A stretch of 64,000 nt of DNA from contig NC_079495.1 in the NCBI RefSeq assembly GCF_030052815.1, positions 42,723,651 to 42,787,650 of the forward strand. Direction: 5' to 3'. Within the stretch, counting starts at the first letter, position 1. Each line of letters starts with the position of its first letter. The stretch is from Hevea brasiliensis. Its lineage: Eukaryota > Streptophyta > Magnoliopsida > Malpighiales > Euphorbiaceae. The notes under the pieces were generated by a model, which made no database searches, was not told the DNA's origin, and worked only from the letters and a program-made list of their open reading frames with translations. Below, one piece after another: positions 1 to 11,947 of this stretch. The position numbers and the translations under genes are program-made.

Positions 1-2454
1 TAAAAAATAGTAATAAAAATTTGGCAAGGTACCGTCTGTATTTCAGACAAATTGTCTTTCCAAACCTGTTAAAAACAGTTTAATATGATAATATCAAAAT
101 CTCAATTATTTCAAAGTCTTTATTTCTCAGTAAAGTCAATACACTTTTAAAGTCATTAAACAGTTCCATGATATAGTCCATAATTATTTAAACATATCCA
201 GAAAATCTCCATGTTATTTAATATGTACAAAATATTACAAACTTTAGATCTTTCATAACATTACAAAATACAGGGCCGAATTTCAAAAATACAACAAAAG
301 TACAAAATACAAGATATCCTAAGTCCTACCATGTATGCAATGTAGTGCAAATGACTCTGGGCTCCTGTGCAGATCTGATGTCTCACCCTGTCATAGGTTT
401 GCTGAGCTCCCCAGCTGTGTCTCCAATAGCTACGCGTTACAAAAGCAACGCGCTAAGCAATTTTGTTTAGTGGTGCCAAATATAAAGAAATATACACTAA
501 AATAAAGTAAATGAAGTGTTTACGAATTTATAATATCGATATACTTTGCAATTGCTGATTCTACTTTTATTTGCTAACATTTCAATATTTGTTAATTTTT
601 ATAGTGTTGTATATCAGTAGACTGGATTTAGCTATTTGAATTCAATAGTACTTGAATTACTGCCCGTGTAGCCTATATGCTGACCAGACTGGATAAACGG
701 ATATACTGGCACTGGGTACCTAGTACCTCTGGCTGTCACACCATCGGTTACAAAGTGTCTCCCAGTGTGCAAATAGTGTGGCTAAAAAGCCATTTAGTCA
801 ATCTGGCGATAAGCCAAGAATAAATAAACAATATGTATAGCCGTAGGCTGTTAAAGTCACAGTGCGGCATAATAAGCCGTAAAAACACAGTATGGCATAA
901 AGCCGTTTACAGAACAGCTGTCAGAATCCTATTGGCATGCCAACCTATCCAAACTAGTCAACTAGGCAAACTAGGGCACATTATAAATTAATTGTTTAAT
1001 TCATCAATTTTTTAGAGTTTACTAGCTATTATGTAATTCATAAATCAATGCATATGTTGACCTTTTTAGGTACTATGAATAAGTTGTTTCTAGCATCAAC
1101 ATGTCACATATTGTAATTCAATATGCTGTCAATATAGTGCAATTTACCATTTTTATAAGTTGGCATTCATTGCCAAATTGCTTCAAGCATCATTGTATGT
1201 AAATGTCAAATTCTCAATTTTTGGTGTGCTAGATTGGTCTAGCTTGAAGTCCTATTTCTCTTAGTTTTTAGCTTTTGGTCAAAGAAGCAAAATTGTAGCC
1301 CTATGTCTTATTGCACTCGGGGTAAAATTTTAGGCCATTCTGAGTTGTATAGACCAAGATATGGTCAATTTACTAAAGCTGGACAGATTACACATTTAGT
1401 GCAAAATTTGGTCAATTTTAGGTCACTTTTAGTTCTGGCAGTTTTGGTACCCGAACTCTTGCAAGCTATTTGACTTGGTTCTGGCCATTTATGGGCTTTG
1501 GTGTCTTCATAAGAATTGTAGATCTAAGCTATCCATGGTAAAAATTTCAGGTCAATTGGACCTGTTTTGAGTGAGTTATTGTCATCCTAATGATTACTGT
1601 TCATATGGTCAAAAATCTGGGTTGCAAGGTTGCCATTCCGAATTTGGTCGTTTTTAAGGTCAGTTTCTAAGCAGAATTTTGGCAACATTTCTACATGAAA
1701 GTTGGCCTATTTGGTGTCTATTTTCACCCTCCATTGGCCTCATACCAATTGGGTTCACAGTTTGGCACTTATGACCTAATTTAGGTACTGTCAACATACA
1801 TAACCTGCATTTAAACATCACACTTCCAATTTTGACAATCCTCCTCCTTCAAATACTTCAATATTCAATCAATGGCACTTCTATATAAATTGTACACAAT
1901 TCCAGCAAACATTTTTTGCAGAACACTCAAGTGCTCAATGCACACAATACACCATTCAAGTTCAATATTCACTTCCACCAAAATTCAACATATCTCAATA
2001 TCAATATTGCACATACACTTCCATATACTCATACCTCAATATCAATTACACATGCTGCCCAAATTTAACACTATTATATTTCATTAATAAACTTCATATT
2101 CACACACAAAAATTCATGATATTATAGGCTGCCAAACATGGCAGTTTGCCAAAGCATCAAGATCCCATTTCAAACCCTTAATTCAAGCAATAACATGCAC
2201 TTACTTGGATATTAACTTACTACATCTTCCATTTAAGTTAATCAACCTTAATTCCCATCCATTAGATGTAAGAAAAACTCAAATACAACAAATCTTCATG
2301 GCTGCCGAAAAATGAATAAGAGAATTTCATGATTGGAAACATAAATGGCAAAGGACACAATGATGGGAAAGTGAGTAAAATTATGAGATAACGATATCAG
2401 TTATATGAATCTGATAAATTTCAAAGGACAAAATTTTTATTTAGTAACGCCCTC
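1..2454 (-). mobile_element. Family B long-LTR gypsy LTR, partial
   Basis: Reads on the minus strand as a relative of the solo LTR at 13194..16375 and matches 49850..50569 closely over its first 730 bases. It begins inside the LTR, so the LTR 3' end lies left of the window. At 2455 it is cut by a plus-strand family A LTR. It has no coding capacity; the short open frame at 1872..2087 has no family features. Whether it was a solo LTR or part of a longer element cannot be decided here. Confidence 0.7.
431..477 (-). promoter_or_regulatory. Tandem hairpin of family B LTR
   Basis: Read on the minus strand, a CTAA...TTAG stem is followed directly by a GCGTTGC...GTAACGC stem. It is the family B version of the module at 15679..15727 and 50269..50315. 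A role in RNA folding near the transcript 3' end is inference. Confidence 0.5.
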
Positions 2455-3390
2455 TGTAACATCCCCACTGTACGTGTTCTGCACGTTCTGTTGCTCTAGT
2501 GGCTAAATAACAATCCAGGCAAGTTAGGATGTTTGGAACTACACTTCAGTGATAGTGAATAGACATATAATGATGAAATAAATAAAAAGAAAATACAAGA
2601 CAAATCAAAGGAAAATAAAAGAGAGAAAATGAAACTAAGTTAAATGAGCCGGCACCGCAGCGATGGGTGACTGCACTGGGAAGGCATTTGCCGACCCTAG
2701 GACCGCGGGGAAACCTCGAAATTAAATTTCAGAATATAAGTAAAGGTTTATTGAAATGTAATTGACACTAGAAATATTAAAGAAAAATTAATAAATTAGT
2801 ACAAAGAAAAATGAAAAAATCGAGAAACAGACAAAAATCGATGGTACTGAAAAATAGGGAATATAACCCGAAGTGGGGCATTTTGGTCATTTGACACCTA
2901 GAGTTGCCTTTTGACCTCAATGTCCATTAAAAATAAATGATATTGCACTTAGAAAATATCATGAAAAATTAAAATGAGATACATTATGTAAATAGTAAAA
3001 GAATTGAGATAAATGAGCAAATAAGGAAACTTTAACTAATTAAACGTTAAAATGAACTTAGTGCTCCACTAACTTGAACATTGGGACACCAAAATAAGCT
3101 TTGGGACAACAGATTGTACTCATTATCATCTTCATCTTTAACCTGTAAAGCTTTGGCCGAATTGAACCTCCATGAAAGCTCCCATGGCCGAAATGGTCCA
3201 AGCTCCATGCAACCCCATTCCAAGCCTCCTTTCTACTTGATTCCTTCATTAAAGCTTGCCTACTCACCTTGGGGAAGATATTGGCAACAAGAAAAACAAG
3301 ATTTGGTAAAGCAAGCTCCAAAAGTGGTAAGTATCCAAATCTTCCCCCTTGCTTTAGTAAACCTTGTATTTAGGTATTCTATATTTATCT
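2455..3390 (+). mobile_element. Family A LTR, 5' fragment
   Basis: Starts with TGTAACATCCCC and follows the order of other family A LTRs: 5S-like block, GGGGCATTTTGGTCATTT motif, then a segment similar to 21900..22170. Similarity fades around 3390, before the 12-bp palindrome and the hairpins found in full LTRs. About the first 0.95 kb of a roughly 3.9-kb LTR is therefore present. Overlapping short open frames on both strands (3058..3446) look fortuitous. It is inserted into the family B LTR on its left. Confidence 0.65.
2637..2684 (+). promoter_or_regulatory. 5S rRNA-like block in LTR
   Basis: Contains AAGTTAA, then GCGATGGGTGACT and CTGGGAAG in the order and spacing of the 5S rRNA 3' half. 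It starts 183 bases from the LTR start at 2455, in the sense direction. Confidence 0.55.
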
Positions 3391-3590
3391 CACACAAATG
3401 TCTCAAATGCTTAAATCATTTCTTTCTGGCAAAAATATCAAAATAACTATAAGACCCCATATCGAGGTTTAGATATCTTAATCCTCAAGGTATTCTTTTT
3501 AATTTATAGTCATACTAAAATCTCAAATTTTATAGTAATTCCTGTCATATCGGTAGCTCACATTAGTGTAACTGAGTCACTGACTAATAG
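3391..3590. other. Unresolved inverted junction
   Basis: To the left the sequence reads as a family A LTR on the plus strand; to the right it reads as family A interior on the minus strand. The stretch between matches neither clearly. No coding region is seen. It may be the scar of a deletion or rearrangement between two oppositely oriented copies. Confidence 0.4.
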
Positions 3591-3947
3591 TGACCTTTCG
3601 ATATGTTAGTTTTAAAGTTTTCAATTTCTAGCTAAAATTTTCATATTTATTTCCCGTAATAGTACTCTTTTGTACCAAATCAAAGACTACTTACAAACAT
3701 CCTTATCTTAGTATACCACGAGAAAACATGTAGCTCTACACAATAATCCCATATCGGTACTGTAATCTGCAGCTTACAATACAAACATCGAGAATATTAC
3801 ATAGTCACTACGCTATAACCTCATGGACTAGGTTTTCTTACATCTTATCAGTACACTTATTTCCTTCTCTGTCTTTTAAATTCATATCAGTGGTCTCTTC
3901 ATGTAATTATTTAAATTTAAAACTCATTACTTATAATTATGCCCAAG

Positions 3948-4137
3948 TAACTTATCAAAGCACTTGCAGGCATTACATATCGTTGTCCCTACAAGCCCCT
4001 TCTCTGTCTTTGGTGATAATTAAGGGTACCTATCAAAGCACCTGCAGGTGTAACGTATCACCGTCCCTGCAAGCCCTTGGGTGGTACCTATCAGAGCACT
4101 TTGCAGGCGTTACGTATCTCCATCCCTGCAAGCTCCC
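3948..4137. repeat. Three degenerate tandem units of about 50 bp
   Basis: Units start near 3948, 4027 and 4085. Each reads roughly ACCTATCAAAGCAC, TGCAGG, GTTACGTATC, then TCCCTGCAAGC, with unequal spacers. The other family A interiors in this window lack it. Confidence 0.6.
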
Positions 4138-4319
4138 TGATACCGATATTCATTGTTTTTTAAAATCATATCAACCATATATTTTCAATCCATGACTTTC
4201 TATGTAGGCAGTACTGCTATCTGTAATCCCTAATTGGTATACCAATCGATCCATAGAATATACATAAGCCTAGGTTTACTTTGAGCAATTAAGCATTATT
4301 AATTGTCTAACAAAATCTT

Positions 4320-4461
4320 CATGTCCATGTATTGTGGAAAAAATGGGTCCCACATCACTATTTCACGTGATGTAGCATGTAGTAAAAATGAAATTTCCAT
4401 GTCAATGTACAGTGGCAAAGTGGGTCCCACACACCTATTTCAAGTAATTTAGTATATAGTG
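4320..4461. repeat. Two degenerate direct repeats of about 60 bp
   Basis: Two copies, about 4320..4383 and 4400..4461. Each contains a stretch like ATGTCNATGTA, then GTGG, then TGGGTCCCACA and CTATTTCA, ending in TAGT. Confidence 0.5.
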
Positions 4462-4661
4462 ACTTAGTAGGGATAAGCCAATAATATTTTTCAAGAACCT
4501 TTCTTTAGGTTCAATTTCGGGATTTTAACTTTACATATCACTTTGAACAGTTTGTGGCCATTGTTTGGCGCCATTTGCTAAAAGGAAATTGTTCTTTTAT
4601 GTCTTGTCTTTATTTCCCAAATGACTATTCGAGGTCTAACTCATAGGTTTCTCCCTCTTTT

Positions 4662-4859
4662 CTATTTCACATTGCCCTTGTGGGGTTGGGTTTGGGCTGA
4701 CAGATTATCAGCCATTTGTTGAAAGAAAGTGGCCATTTGTGCAGTAATTTGTATAGGTGGGGTTAGTAAAGTCAGACTTCTAACCCTCTGAGGGGCTGGG
4801 GCCTCACCTTGTACTTTCGCCATCACAGACTGTTCTATTATCTTATTCTTCTCTTTCAT
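4662..4859 (-). pseudogene. gag N-terminal fragment (Ty3/gypsy, family A)
   Basis: A 65-codon frame beginning at the ATG at 4859. It resembles the N-terminus of gag in element P (25331 onward) and element M (43336 downward): an acidic and lysine-rich start, a QGEAPAPQ stretch, and a MATFFQQMADNL segment matching MAAMFQQMAGNV of element P. It stops before the capsid core (WL.R, WWKT). The 5' LTR and primer site lie just upstream on the same strand. It is a decayed structural-protein fragment. Confidence 0.6.
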
Positions 4860-5028
4860 ATCTTTTCACAGGATTTTCTATTTCTTATACAACCAACACA
4901 AGGAGATTTCTCTCCATTAGATCATATTTATGATGTAATGTACTGTATGTATCAAACCATGACATTGAGAAATTGTACTATGAAGGAAAAGTATTCAAAT
5001 TACAGATCAAAAGAGAATTTAAAAACTA

Positions 5029-5040
5029 GCTCTGATACCA
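5029..5040 (-). other. Primer binding site (initiator-Met type)
   Basis: On the minus strand it reads TGGTATCAGAGC, the usual site complementary to the 3' end of plant initiator-Met tRNA. It lies 8 bases downstream of the LTR end at 5049. Confidence 0.85.
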
Positions 5041-5686
5041 CTAAAACATGTCACACCTTACTCCTCCATAAGGCATAACATGATCCCGTAGTATACCTAA
5101 TGAATTACCAAACTTCGTCTACTGATAACCCATTAAATACACTACAAGGGATTTTAAACATTTTCTTATTTTTTTTTTTACAATGATGAATACTTTTGAC
5201 AGGTGTTCAAATTTTTTTTTTTTAACTGAAGTGAAATCAAATAACAAATCTGAAGTATCAATAATTTCTGTAAAAATTTCTGTAGAGTGCCGTCTGTATT
5301 TGGAGAAAAATAGTTCTTCATAAACCTATAAAAAACACTTCCAATATATTTGTTCAATCCCAAACTCCAATATGGCTCAACTCAAATAAGTGTCCTCAAC
5401 ACAGTTCAAACTCAATTCAATATCATTTTTAGCAATTCCAAAGATAAAGTGCAAAATACATGAGTATTTCAAAACTAAAATAAGAGAATTGTAATACAAC
5501 ATTTTGACAGGCCAAAATAATTTATAACTTTATTTTACAACTGCTCAAGACCAAGTACAATATATACATACAGTTCATATACATTATAACAAAAATTACA
5601 AGGAAGTGGTATACTCAATATACCCGACAAAATCCCAAAAGTATAGCACAAGCAGCCTACTCTGCTGCTTTATCTGTCTGTTTACC

Positions 5687-5738
5687 TGCGACAACAATGA
5701 AAAGGCTATCGCTGAGTAAAATTTACTCAGTGGCGCAC
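5687..5738 (-). promoter_or_regulatory. Tandem hairpin of family A LTR
   Basis: On the minus strand, CTGAGTAAA/TTTACTCAG is followed by GCGATAGCC...TTGTCGC. The fold is the same as at 24509..24558, with a different sequence in the first stem. Confidence 0.5.
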
Positions 5739-8700
5739 AATAAGAATTTAAAATGCGGTATAAAACTTTTATTAATAATTTACAATTCAAATGATTCACA
5801 GTTTCATGTCACAATTTTCGAAGCTCATATAACACAAATTTGATCAAACAATTGAATAATATAGTGTTGCCAATCAATAACACAACTTAGGTCATGACAC
5901 AAATTTTCCGAACATGCCGTGTTGTACACCACGACAAGGCATACTCACCCCACTAATCAAAATCAATGAGGGAGGTAGCTAGCTAGATAATGAGTACTCA
6001 TCCATACTCACCTCAGACTAGCAAGTCAAAGAGGGAGGAATATAGTCATACTCATCCCATAAATGGAGGAGGAACATAGTAATATTATCATGCCAAGTGT
6101 GAATCAAAACAATTCCAAATCATCATATTTAAATATTTTATATAAACCACAAATCACATTTTATCTCAAAATTTCCATTTACAAAGTAGGCAACATAATA
6201 ATTTCCAAATAAAATTCCCAAAGCCAAAACAATAAAAAATTATTCATAACTCATTTCTCTAAATAAATTTTCTAGTAAAAGCAGTGAATATAAAAAGTAT
6301 TATGCAAAGACCTGATTTGAGTCACCTCTAGGCCTTGACTCAATGTTTCTTATGGTTTTCAATATCCTTTTCAACTGAAACGCACAATTTAAAGTGTTTC
6401 AGTACTCAGTTAAATTGCTTCTAACAATAAAATTCAATATCTAAATTTTCTTGGTACTATTCCCTTCAATTCATTTCATTAGTGAACCTATAATGTTGAT
6501 CATTAATACACATAAGGTGAATTAATTTTAATGTTTCCATTTTGACACATTTTATAGTCTCTAAGTGTTGGTATATGTTACCAATTTCATTTTAAAGCTT
6601 ATTGCATTTTATTGCCATTTTTCAGATTTCATATCCAATGTTTACTACCTATTGGACCAAGCTACAGTGTAAATTTAATAGATTTCTCTTCATTAAATTG
6701 TTTCTCATTGTGTCTTCTTTAATTTTCTTTTTGAATCACTCCATTTGGAGTTGTATAGCTCAAGTTATGGTCAACTAACCATAACTAGGTCAAATTTAAA
6801 TTTTAGTTTCCTTTTTAGGCATTTTCGGTTCTGAATTTACTAATTTATTTGGACTATTTGTAATCACATTAAGATCTAGCATTCTTCATAAGTATTGTTA
6901 CCCTATGTCTTAGGGACAACTAGAAATTTTGCTTACCATTTTTCAAGTCTTATAGAATTCTTTATAGACAAATTGTTAACTTGGAGTCAAAGGTCCTATA
7001 TTAGCATGGTCCTTAATTAGGTCAATGGCTTGACCTTAAATTTTTACCTTATATATTTACAATTTGAGGAAGTAGTCTAAAACAATGTTTTAGGTCTCTT
7101 TCTTAGCTTTCCAGATTGGTATGGCTCATTACATTGGGAGATTTCTTGTGGGAGATATGCCTATTTGAATTTTCTGAACTTAATGGTTAATTGTACCAAT
7201 TCCAGATTTAGTGTGTCAATTTAATCAACTTAATTGACCTAGTTCCCTTGATTTTTGGGTTTTGGTCAGATTACCAATGTTGTAGATCTATGTCTTATTG
7301 AAATTTTGGGACTGATTTCATGTCATTTGGAGTTCTATGGACCAAGTTATAGTCATTTTACTATTACTGGTCAAGTTGCACTTATATTGCAAAGTTTAGG
7401 TCATTTTTAGGTCAAAGTCAATTCGGCCAGTTTTTATAACCCAACTTTGGCGATTATTTTGACTTGGTAATTGGCATTTCTGGGCTTGGTAGTCTTCACC
7501 AAAGTTGTAGCCCTATGTCTAAGCTTTCCAACGGTATAAATTTCAGGTCATTTGGACCTATTTTGATTGAGTTATGGCCAAAATACTGACTACTGTTCAT
7601 AGGGTCAAAATCTGGGTTCATATGTTAGGCAATTCCAGATTTGGTCATTTTTTTAGGTCATTTTCTAGGCAGAATTTGGACATCACTTCTACATGAAAGT
7701 TGGTTCATTACATGTCTAATTTTTCCTCCAATTGGCCTCATACCAATTGGGATCACAATTTTCCACTTATGGCTTAAAATGTATACTACCCTTAAACAAC
7801 CTAAATCTACATTGAAGATTGGCACTTTTAATGTTTACCATTCACAATTCAATTTGGTCAAATGACCAACAACAACTCAATTTGTTAATTTGTCCAGCAA
7901 CAACTCAGTTTAATGAAATGAAATGTCCATCAATACTCAATTCACTTAAACATCCAGTAGCTATTCTATTTAAGTAAATATCCATTACACTCAATTCAAT
8001 GAAATCAATATCCAACTCTTATACAAACCTTCAAACCCTAATCCATTGATCAAAACCACTAATGTACATTCCATTAACTCATAATCAACATTAATATACA
8101 TGAAATTAAAGCTCTCTTACATACATCAAAACTACCCAATTATACATTTGCTTCAATCTTCCATATACATTTCACAACCTTACTCAATTTAAGCATACAC
8201 ATGAAATTAAATTACTAATACATGTAATTGGCCTAATTAACTTCCTTACCCATCAATTTCATGTAACAACAACTCAAACTTCTTCAATATCCATGGCTGC
8301 CAAAAATAGTACACATCATTAACTCCTCAAATCCCTCAAATTTCTTCACCATTTAACACTTCTAAACCTCCATACAAATTTTAATGAAGCAAGGAAAGGA
8401 AAATGACACTTACCTCTTTTTGGAGTTTTCTAAAACTTCTTCAAATCCTTCCCTTTTTACTCCCAATGTGCTGCCCATGATGTGTAGTCCAACTTTAGTG
8501 AGGGAATTTGTGAAGATCCAAGCTTGATCATGAGTAGATGATGGTTGAAGGTGGGGCGGCCATGGGAGAATTCTTGGGAGCTTTGGTTCGGTTGGTGACA
8601 AAATAAAGAAGAAGAAGAAGAACTTAGTGGAGATGGTTGTCCACTAAGCCTTATATAGGTCCCTTAATATGTTTAAATATTCCTTTGTACTCCACTTAAG

Positions 8701-9082
8701 TTTGATTAATCAATATTATATGTTAAAGTTTCAATTATTCAATTTATATCCCATTTCTTTCATCATTTATTTTATGTACCACAATTTTAAATTTTCATGA
8801 CATTTTCAAAGTGTGCGATCACTCATTTTTAATGGACATTGAGGTCGAAAGGCAACTCTAGGTGTCAAATGACCAAAATGCCCCTCTGCGGGTTACATTC
8901 CTGATTTTTCGATAACACCGATTTTTATCGGTTTCTGGAATTTTTCGTTTTTCTTTGTACTAATTCTTTAATTTTTTTGACATTTCTAATATCAATTATA
9001 ATTCAATAAGTCTTTAATTATGTCTCAAAACTTAATTCCAAGGGTTCATCGCAGTCTCGGGGTCAGCTATTGCCCGCGTCGT

Positions 9083-9131
9083 AACTTCCTGGTGCGGTCA
9101 CCCATTGCTTCGGTGTCGGCTCGTTTAACTT
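9083..9131 (-). promoter_or_regulatory. 5S rRNA-like block in LTR
   Basis: On the minus strand, AAGTTAAACGAGCC then AATGGGTGACC and AGGAAGTT. It starts 172 bases from the LTR start at 9302. Confidence 0.55.
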
Positions 9132-9302
9132 AGTTTCACTTTCTCTCTTTTATTTTTCTTTAATTTTTCTTTTTATTTATTTCATCATTTTATGCTTGTT
9201 TACTATCACCAGAGTATAGTTTCAAACATCCTGACTTGTCCGGACTGACTTAGGTCACCGGAGCAGCAGAAGGTATGGACTACGTAAAGTGAGGGCGTTA
9301 CA

Positions 9303-9655
9303 CTGTGCATGCAAATGGAAGGGTTGATTCCCTTGAGGTCCTCTATGCTGCACCCTATGGACTTACTGTTGGTCCTAAGTGCCCCTAAGAGTTTTTCCTC
9401 TTTTACAGAATTCAAACTAGCATTTATAATGACAGGATGATTAGAATCAGATTTCAAAAATGCATACCTCAGTGTAAAAGGAAGAGGCTTTAATTCTACC
9501 CGTTTTTTTTCTTCATGAACTTCATTCTTGGGTTGCTCTTTTTGCAGATTTTCCACCAGAAGTGCTTGGGCCAAAGGTAGAGGTGGATTAACTTCAAAAA
9601 TTTCTGCATATGCTGTAATTTCTTTGTTCTTATTCTCTACTATGTAGCCATGCAC
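9303..9655 (-). pseudogene. Athila/Tat-type pol fragment, protease-RT linker
   Basis: The minus-strand frame carries the linker between protease and reverse transcriptase known from Athila/Tat gypsy elements: ELKPLPFTLRYAFL, a VIINASL...EEKLLGALR stretch, and IEDLKGINPSICMH just before the polymerase domain. It is cut at 9303 by the family A LTR; the open frame continues to 9206 only through LTR sequence. An in-frame stop at 9689..9691 separates it from the protease frame upstream. The reverse transcriptase itself is not in the window. Confidence 0.8.
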
Positions 9656-9691
9656 TATACAAGCTTCAAGAGGATCTTTAGGACATCTCTT

Positions 9692-10334
9692 TTAAAATTC
9701 TTTCTCCACTAGCTTATCTATGATATCAATCCTTAAACACTCATCAGATTCATATTTTTGCTTCAGTGCTTGAAACGGGTTGAATTCTACTTCTTCATCC
9801 CCTACTTTGAGAGTTAGACACCCATTTTTTATGTCTATGATTGCTCTAGTGGTTTCCAAGAAGGATCTTCCCAATATAATGGGAATTTGGACATCTTCTT
9901 CCATTTACAAGGATAAAAAAATCTACTGGAATAAAAAAATTTTCCACTTTGATGGGGGTGTTTTCTAGGATGCCAACTGGGTACTTGATAGATCTATCCA
10001 CTAGTTGCAAGCAAATAGTAGTGGGTCTTAGTTCCCCCACATTCAGTTTTTGACATATAGACGAGGGCATTAGGCTTACGCTGGCTCCAAGGTCACAGAG
10101 GGCTTTGTCGATGTTCATATTGCCTATCAAGCATGGTATGGAGAAGTTTCCAGGATCTTTCAATTTTGGAGGCAACTTGTTCTGTAGGATGGCACTACAT
10201 TCTTTTGTTAGAGCAACTGTCTCATTGTCCTCCAATCTCCTTTTCTGTAAAAGGATTTCCTTTAGAATTTTTGTGTAGGAGGGCATCTGAGATAACGCTT
10301 CTGTAAAGGGAATGTTAATGTAAAGCTTCTGCAA
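9692..10334 (-). pseudogene. Athila/Tat-type retropepsin region, frameshifted
   Basis: Two overlapping minus-strand frames (10334 to 9846 and 9904 to 9692) together give an aspartic protease of the Athila/Tat kind. Visible features are LPPKLKDPG before the domain, CDLGASVSLMP with the catalytic Asp-Leu-Gly-Ala, a LQLVDRS stretch, and IPIILGRSFL, the second hydrophobic Leu-Gly motif. A frameshift near 9900 separates the halves. In the family this enzyme cleaves the Gag-Pol polyprotein inside the particle. gag lies directly upstream and the RT linker downstream. Confidence 0.8.
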
Positions 10335-11826
10335 AACATCTAAAAACTTGCCAAATTACTCATCCAATTTAGCTTTCTAGAATCTCTAAGGAAAAGGTAA
10401 AGGGGGCTAGTAAGGTTCTCGCAGTTTCTTTTTCCTCTTTTCCTTTTCCTTGTTTTCCTTAGTTTGCTTCTCTTTTTTCTCTTCTTAGATGTCCGAGTTT
10501 CCAGGGGTTTCCTCCTTTTAATTTTGCTTTTCTTCTAGATCTTATAGTGTTCTCCCACTCCTCAGTGTGACAGCTTTGCAATGTTCCTTAGGATTCATTT
10601 CACGTTGACTTGGTAATCTGCCACACTATTTGCTTGAAGAGCTAGCCTACTGAGCGATCTAATTTTCAAGCATTTTGTTATGGGTGGCTTGTTGATCCAC
10701 TCTAGAAGCTAGCTGCTTAATCATCTCATTTTGCTATTGCTGTGCTGCTAAAAAGCTTCCCATCATGGACTTCATGGTCAACTTTAATTCTGCTTATTGA
10801 GGTTGAGGGAGTAGTAGTTATTATTGCATCAAATTCTGTCCTCTATTCTAGAAACCTGGTGGTGCTGGCCTATATCCTTGCTATTTGTTTATGGGTTGGT
10901 TTTGAGGATTCTATGATCTGGACCATGAGAAGTTTGGGCGGTTCCTCCATTTAGGGTTGTATATATTGGAATATGGGTTATTAACTTGCCTCTGGTTGAA
11001 GTTTCCTCCATTGTTCACATAGTTCAGTTGCTTTGTGGAAGGGTCATTGTAAAGACTGCATTCTAAAGTTATATGACCTCCTGCACAGCTATCGCAGAAT
11101 TGATTACTTGCTCCTATTACATTGGCTTGTATTCTGTCAAGTCTTTTGGTGAGTTGGTCAAATTAAGCATTAATCATGCTAAGGGCATCTAGTTCTAGTA
11201 CTCTTGCTGCTCTTCTTGCATCTCCCCTTTCATTTGACCACTCAAAATTATGGTACATGACCCTTTCTAGTAATTCCAAAGCTTCGGCTACTGTTTTCTC
11301 CATAAGGTCTCCTTCTACAGTTGAATCAACTAAACTTCTTGTGGATGGTAGCAAATCATTGTAGAAATTCTGGGCAAGGAGCCAATCTTCTATGCCTTGG
11401 AGGGGACATTCCCTTTGAAGGTCTTTGTATCTCTCCCATGTGTCATAGAGTTATTTTCCTTCCCTTTCATTTTGAAGGTATTGCATAGAGCGAGGAAGCA
11501 CTATAGGTGATAGTGTGGATCCTCCACAGGTGAACCTCTAAACTAAGTTTGTTGGATCATCTAAAGCCATGCTGGTTTAATTCAAAATTATTGGCATCGA
11601 TTGTAGGCTTAGTGATGCTGGATTGGTATTCTTGAATATTAGGTTTGTAGTCCCTCAAAGATCTTTGCCAGTTATTATTGTTATCAGCCATAACTGGACC
11701 TTCTATAACTTTAGGTTCAGGTTTTGGCTCTTGGTTTTTTCTTTCTCTCTTAATAGTTCTCAGAGTCTTGTCTATTTCATGATCCAATTCTAGCAATTCT
11801 TCTTCAGGTTTAGTTGTTCTGGTCAT
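10335..11826 (-). pseudogene. Athila/Tat-type gag, several breaks
   Basis: From an ATG at 11826 an 89-codon frame holds an acidic and basic N-terminus and a RSLRDYKPNIQEYQSSI segment typical of this gag type. Further capsid pieces follow in other frames, including WERYKDLQRECP (about 11430..11400) and a frame at 11354..11163 with LLERVMYHNFEW. A CCHC zinc knuckle, CDSCAGGHITLEC, is encoded at 11096..11058. Downstream comes a Gln- and Asn-rich stretch, then low-complexity sequence with many stops (10340..10700). In the family, gag forms the nucleoprotein particle and binds the RNA. The frames are too broken to be functional. Confidence 0.75.
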
Positions 11827-11930
11827 ATACTAATTTTCTGCACCTGAAAGAAGAAAAAGAGAATTTAAAATAACAAAAGAAATAAATGTTTAAATCAGTT
11901 AAATTGCCTATCATCTAATATTACTAAACT

Positions 11931-11947
11931 CCCCGACAACGGTGCCA
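11931..11947 (-). other. Primer binding site (tRNA-Asp type)
   Basis: On the minus strand it reads TGGCACCGTTGTCGGGG, close to the tRNA-Asp-complementary site typical of Athila/Tat elements. It lies 6 bases from the LTR end at 11954 and upstream of gag at 11826. Confidence 0.85.

Larger units (their letters stand above)
3591..5048 (-). mobile_element. Interior remnant of minus-strand family A element
   Basis: On the minus strand, from high to low coordinates, come a primer site, a gag N-terminal fragment and then non-coding sequence. The non-coding part aligns in places with the 3' interior of element P (27050..27340) and of element M (41450..41760), for example around a run reading TAGCTCTACACAATAA on the plus strand. 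Most of gag and the 3' LTR are missing. Two short degenerate duplications lie inside (3948..4137 and 4320..4461). Confidence 0.6.
5049..9302 (-). mobile_element. 5' LTR of minus-strand family A element
   Basis: On the minus strand it starts TGTAACGCCCTCAC at 9302 and ends GGTGTGACA at 5049, about 4.25 kb, followed by a primer site. It contains the 5S-like block, the GGGGCATTTTGGTCATTT motif (8865..8885), the GAAACAC hairpin (6375..6402), the 12-bp palindrome (5990..6001) and the tandem hairpin (5687..5738). Its right end interrupts an Athila/Tat-type pol gene at 9303. It has no coding capacity; the open frame 8410..8601 has no family features. Confidence 0.8.
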
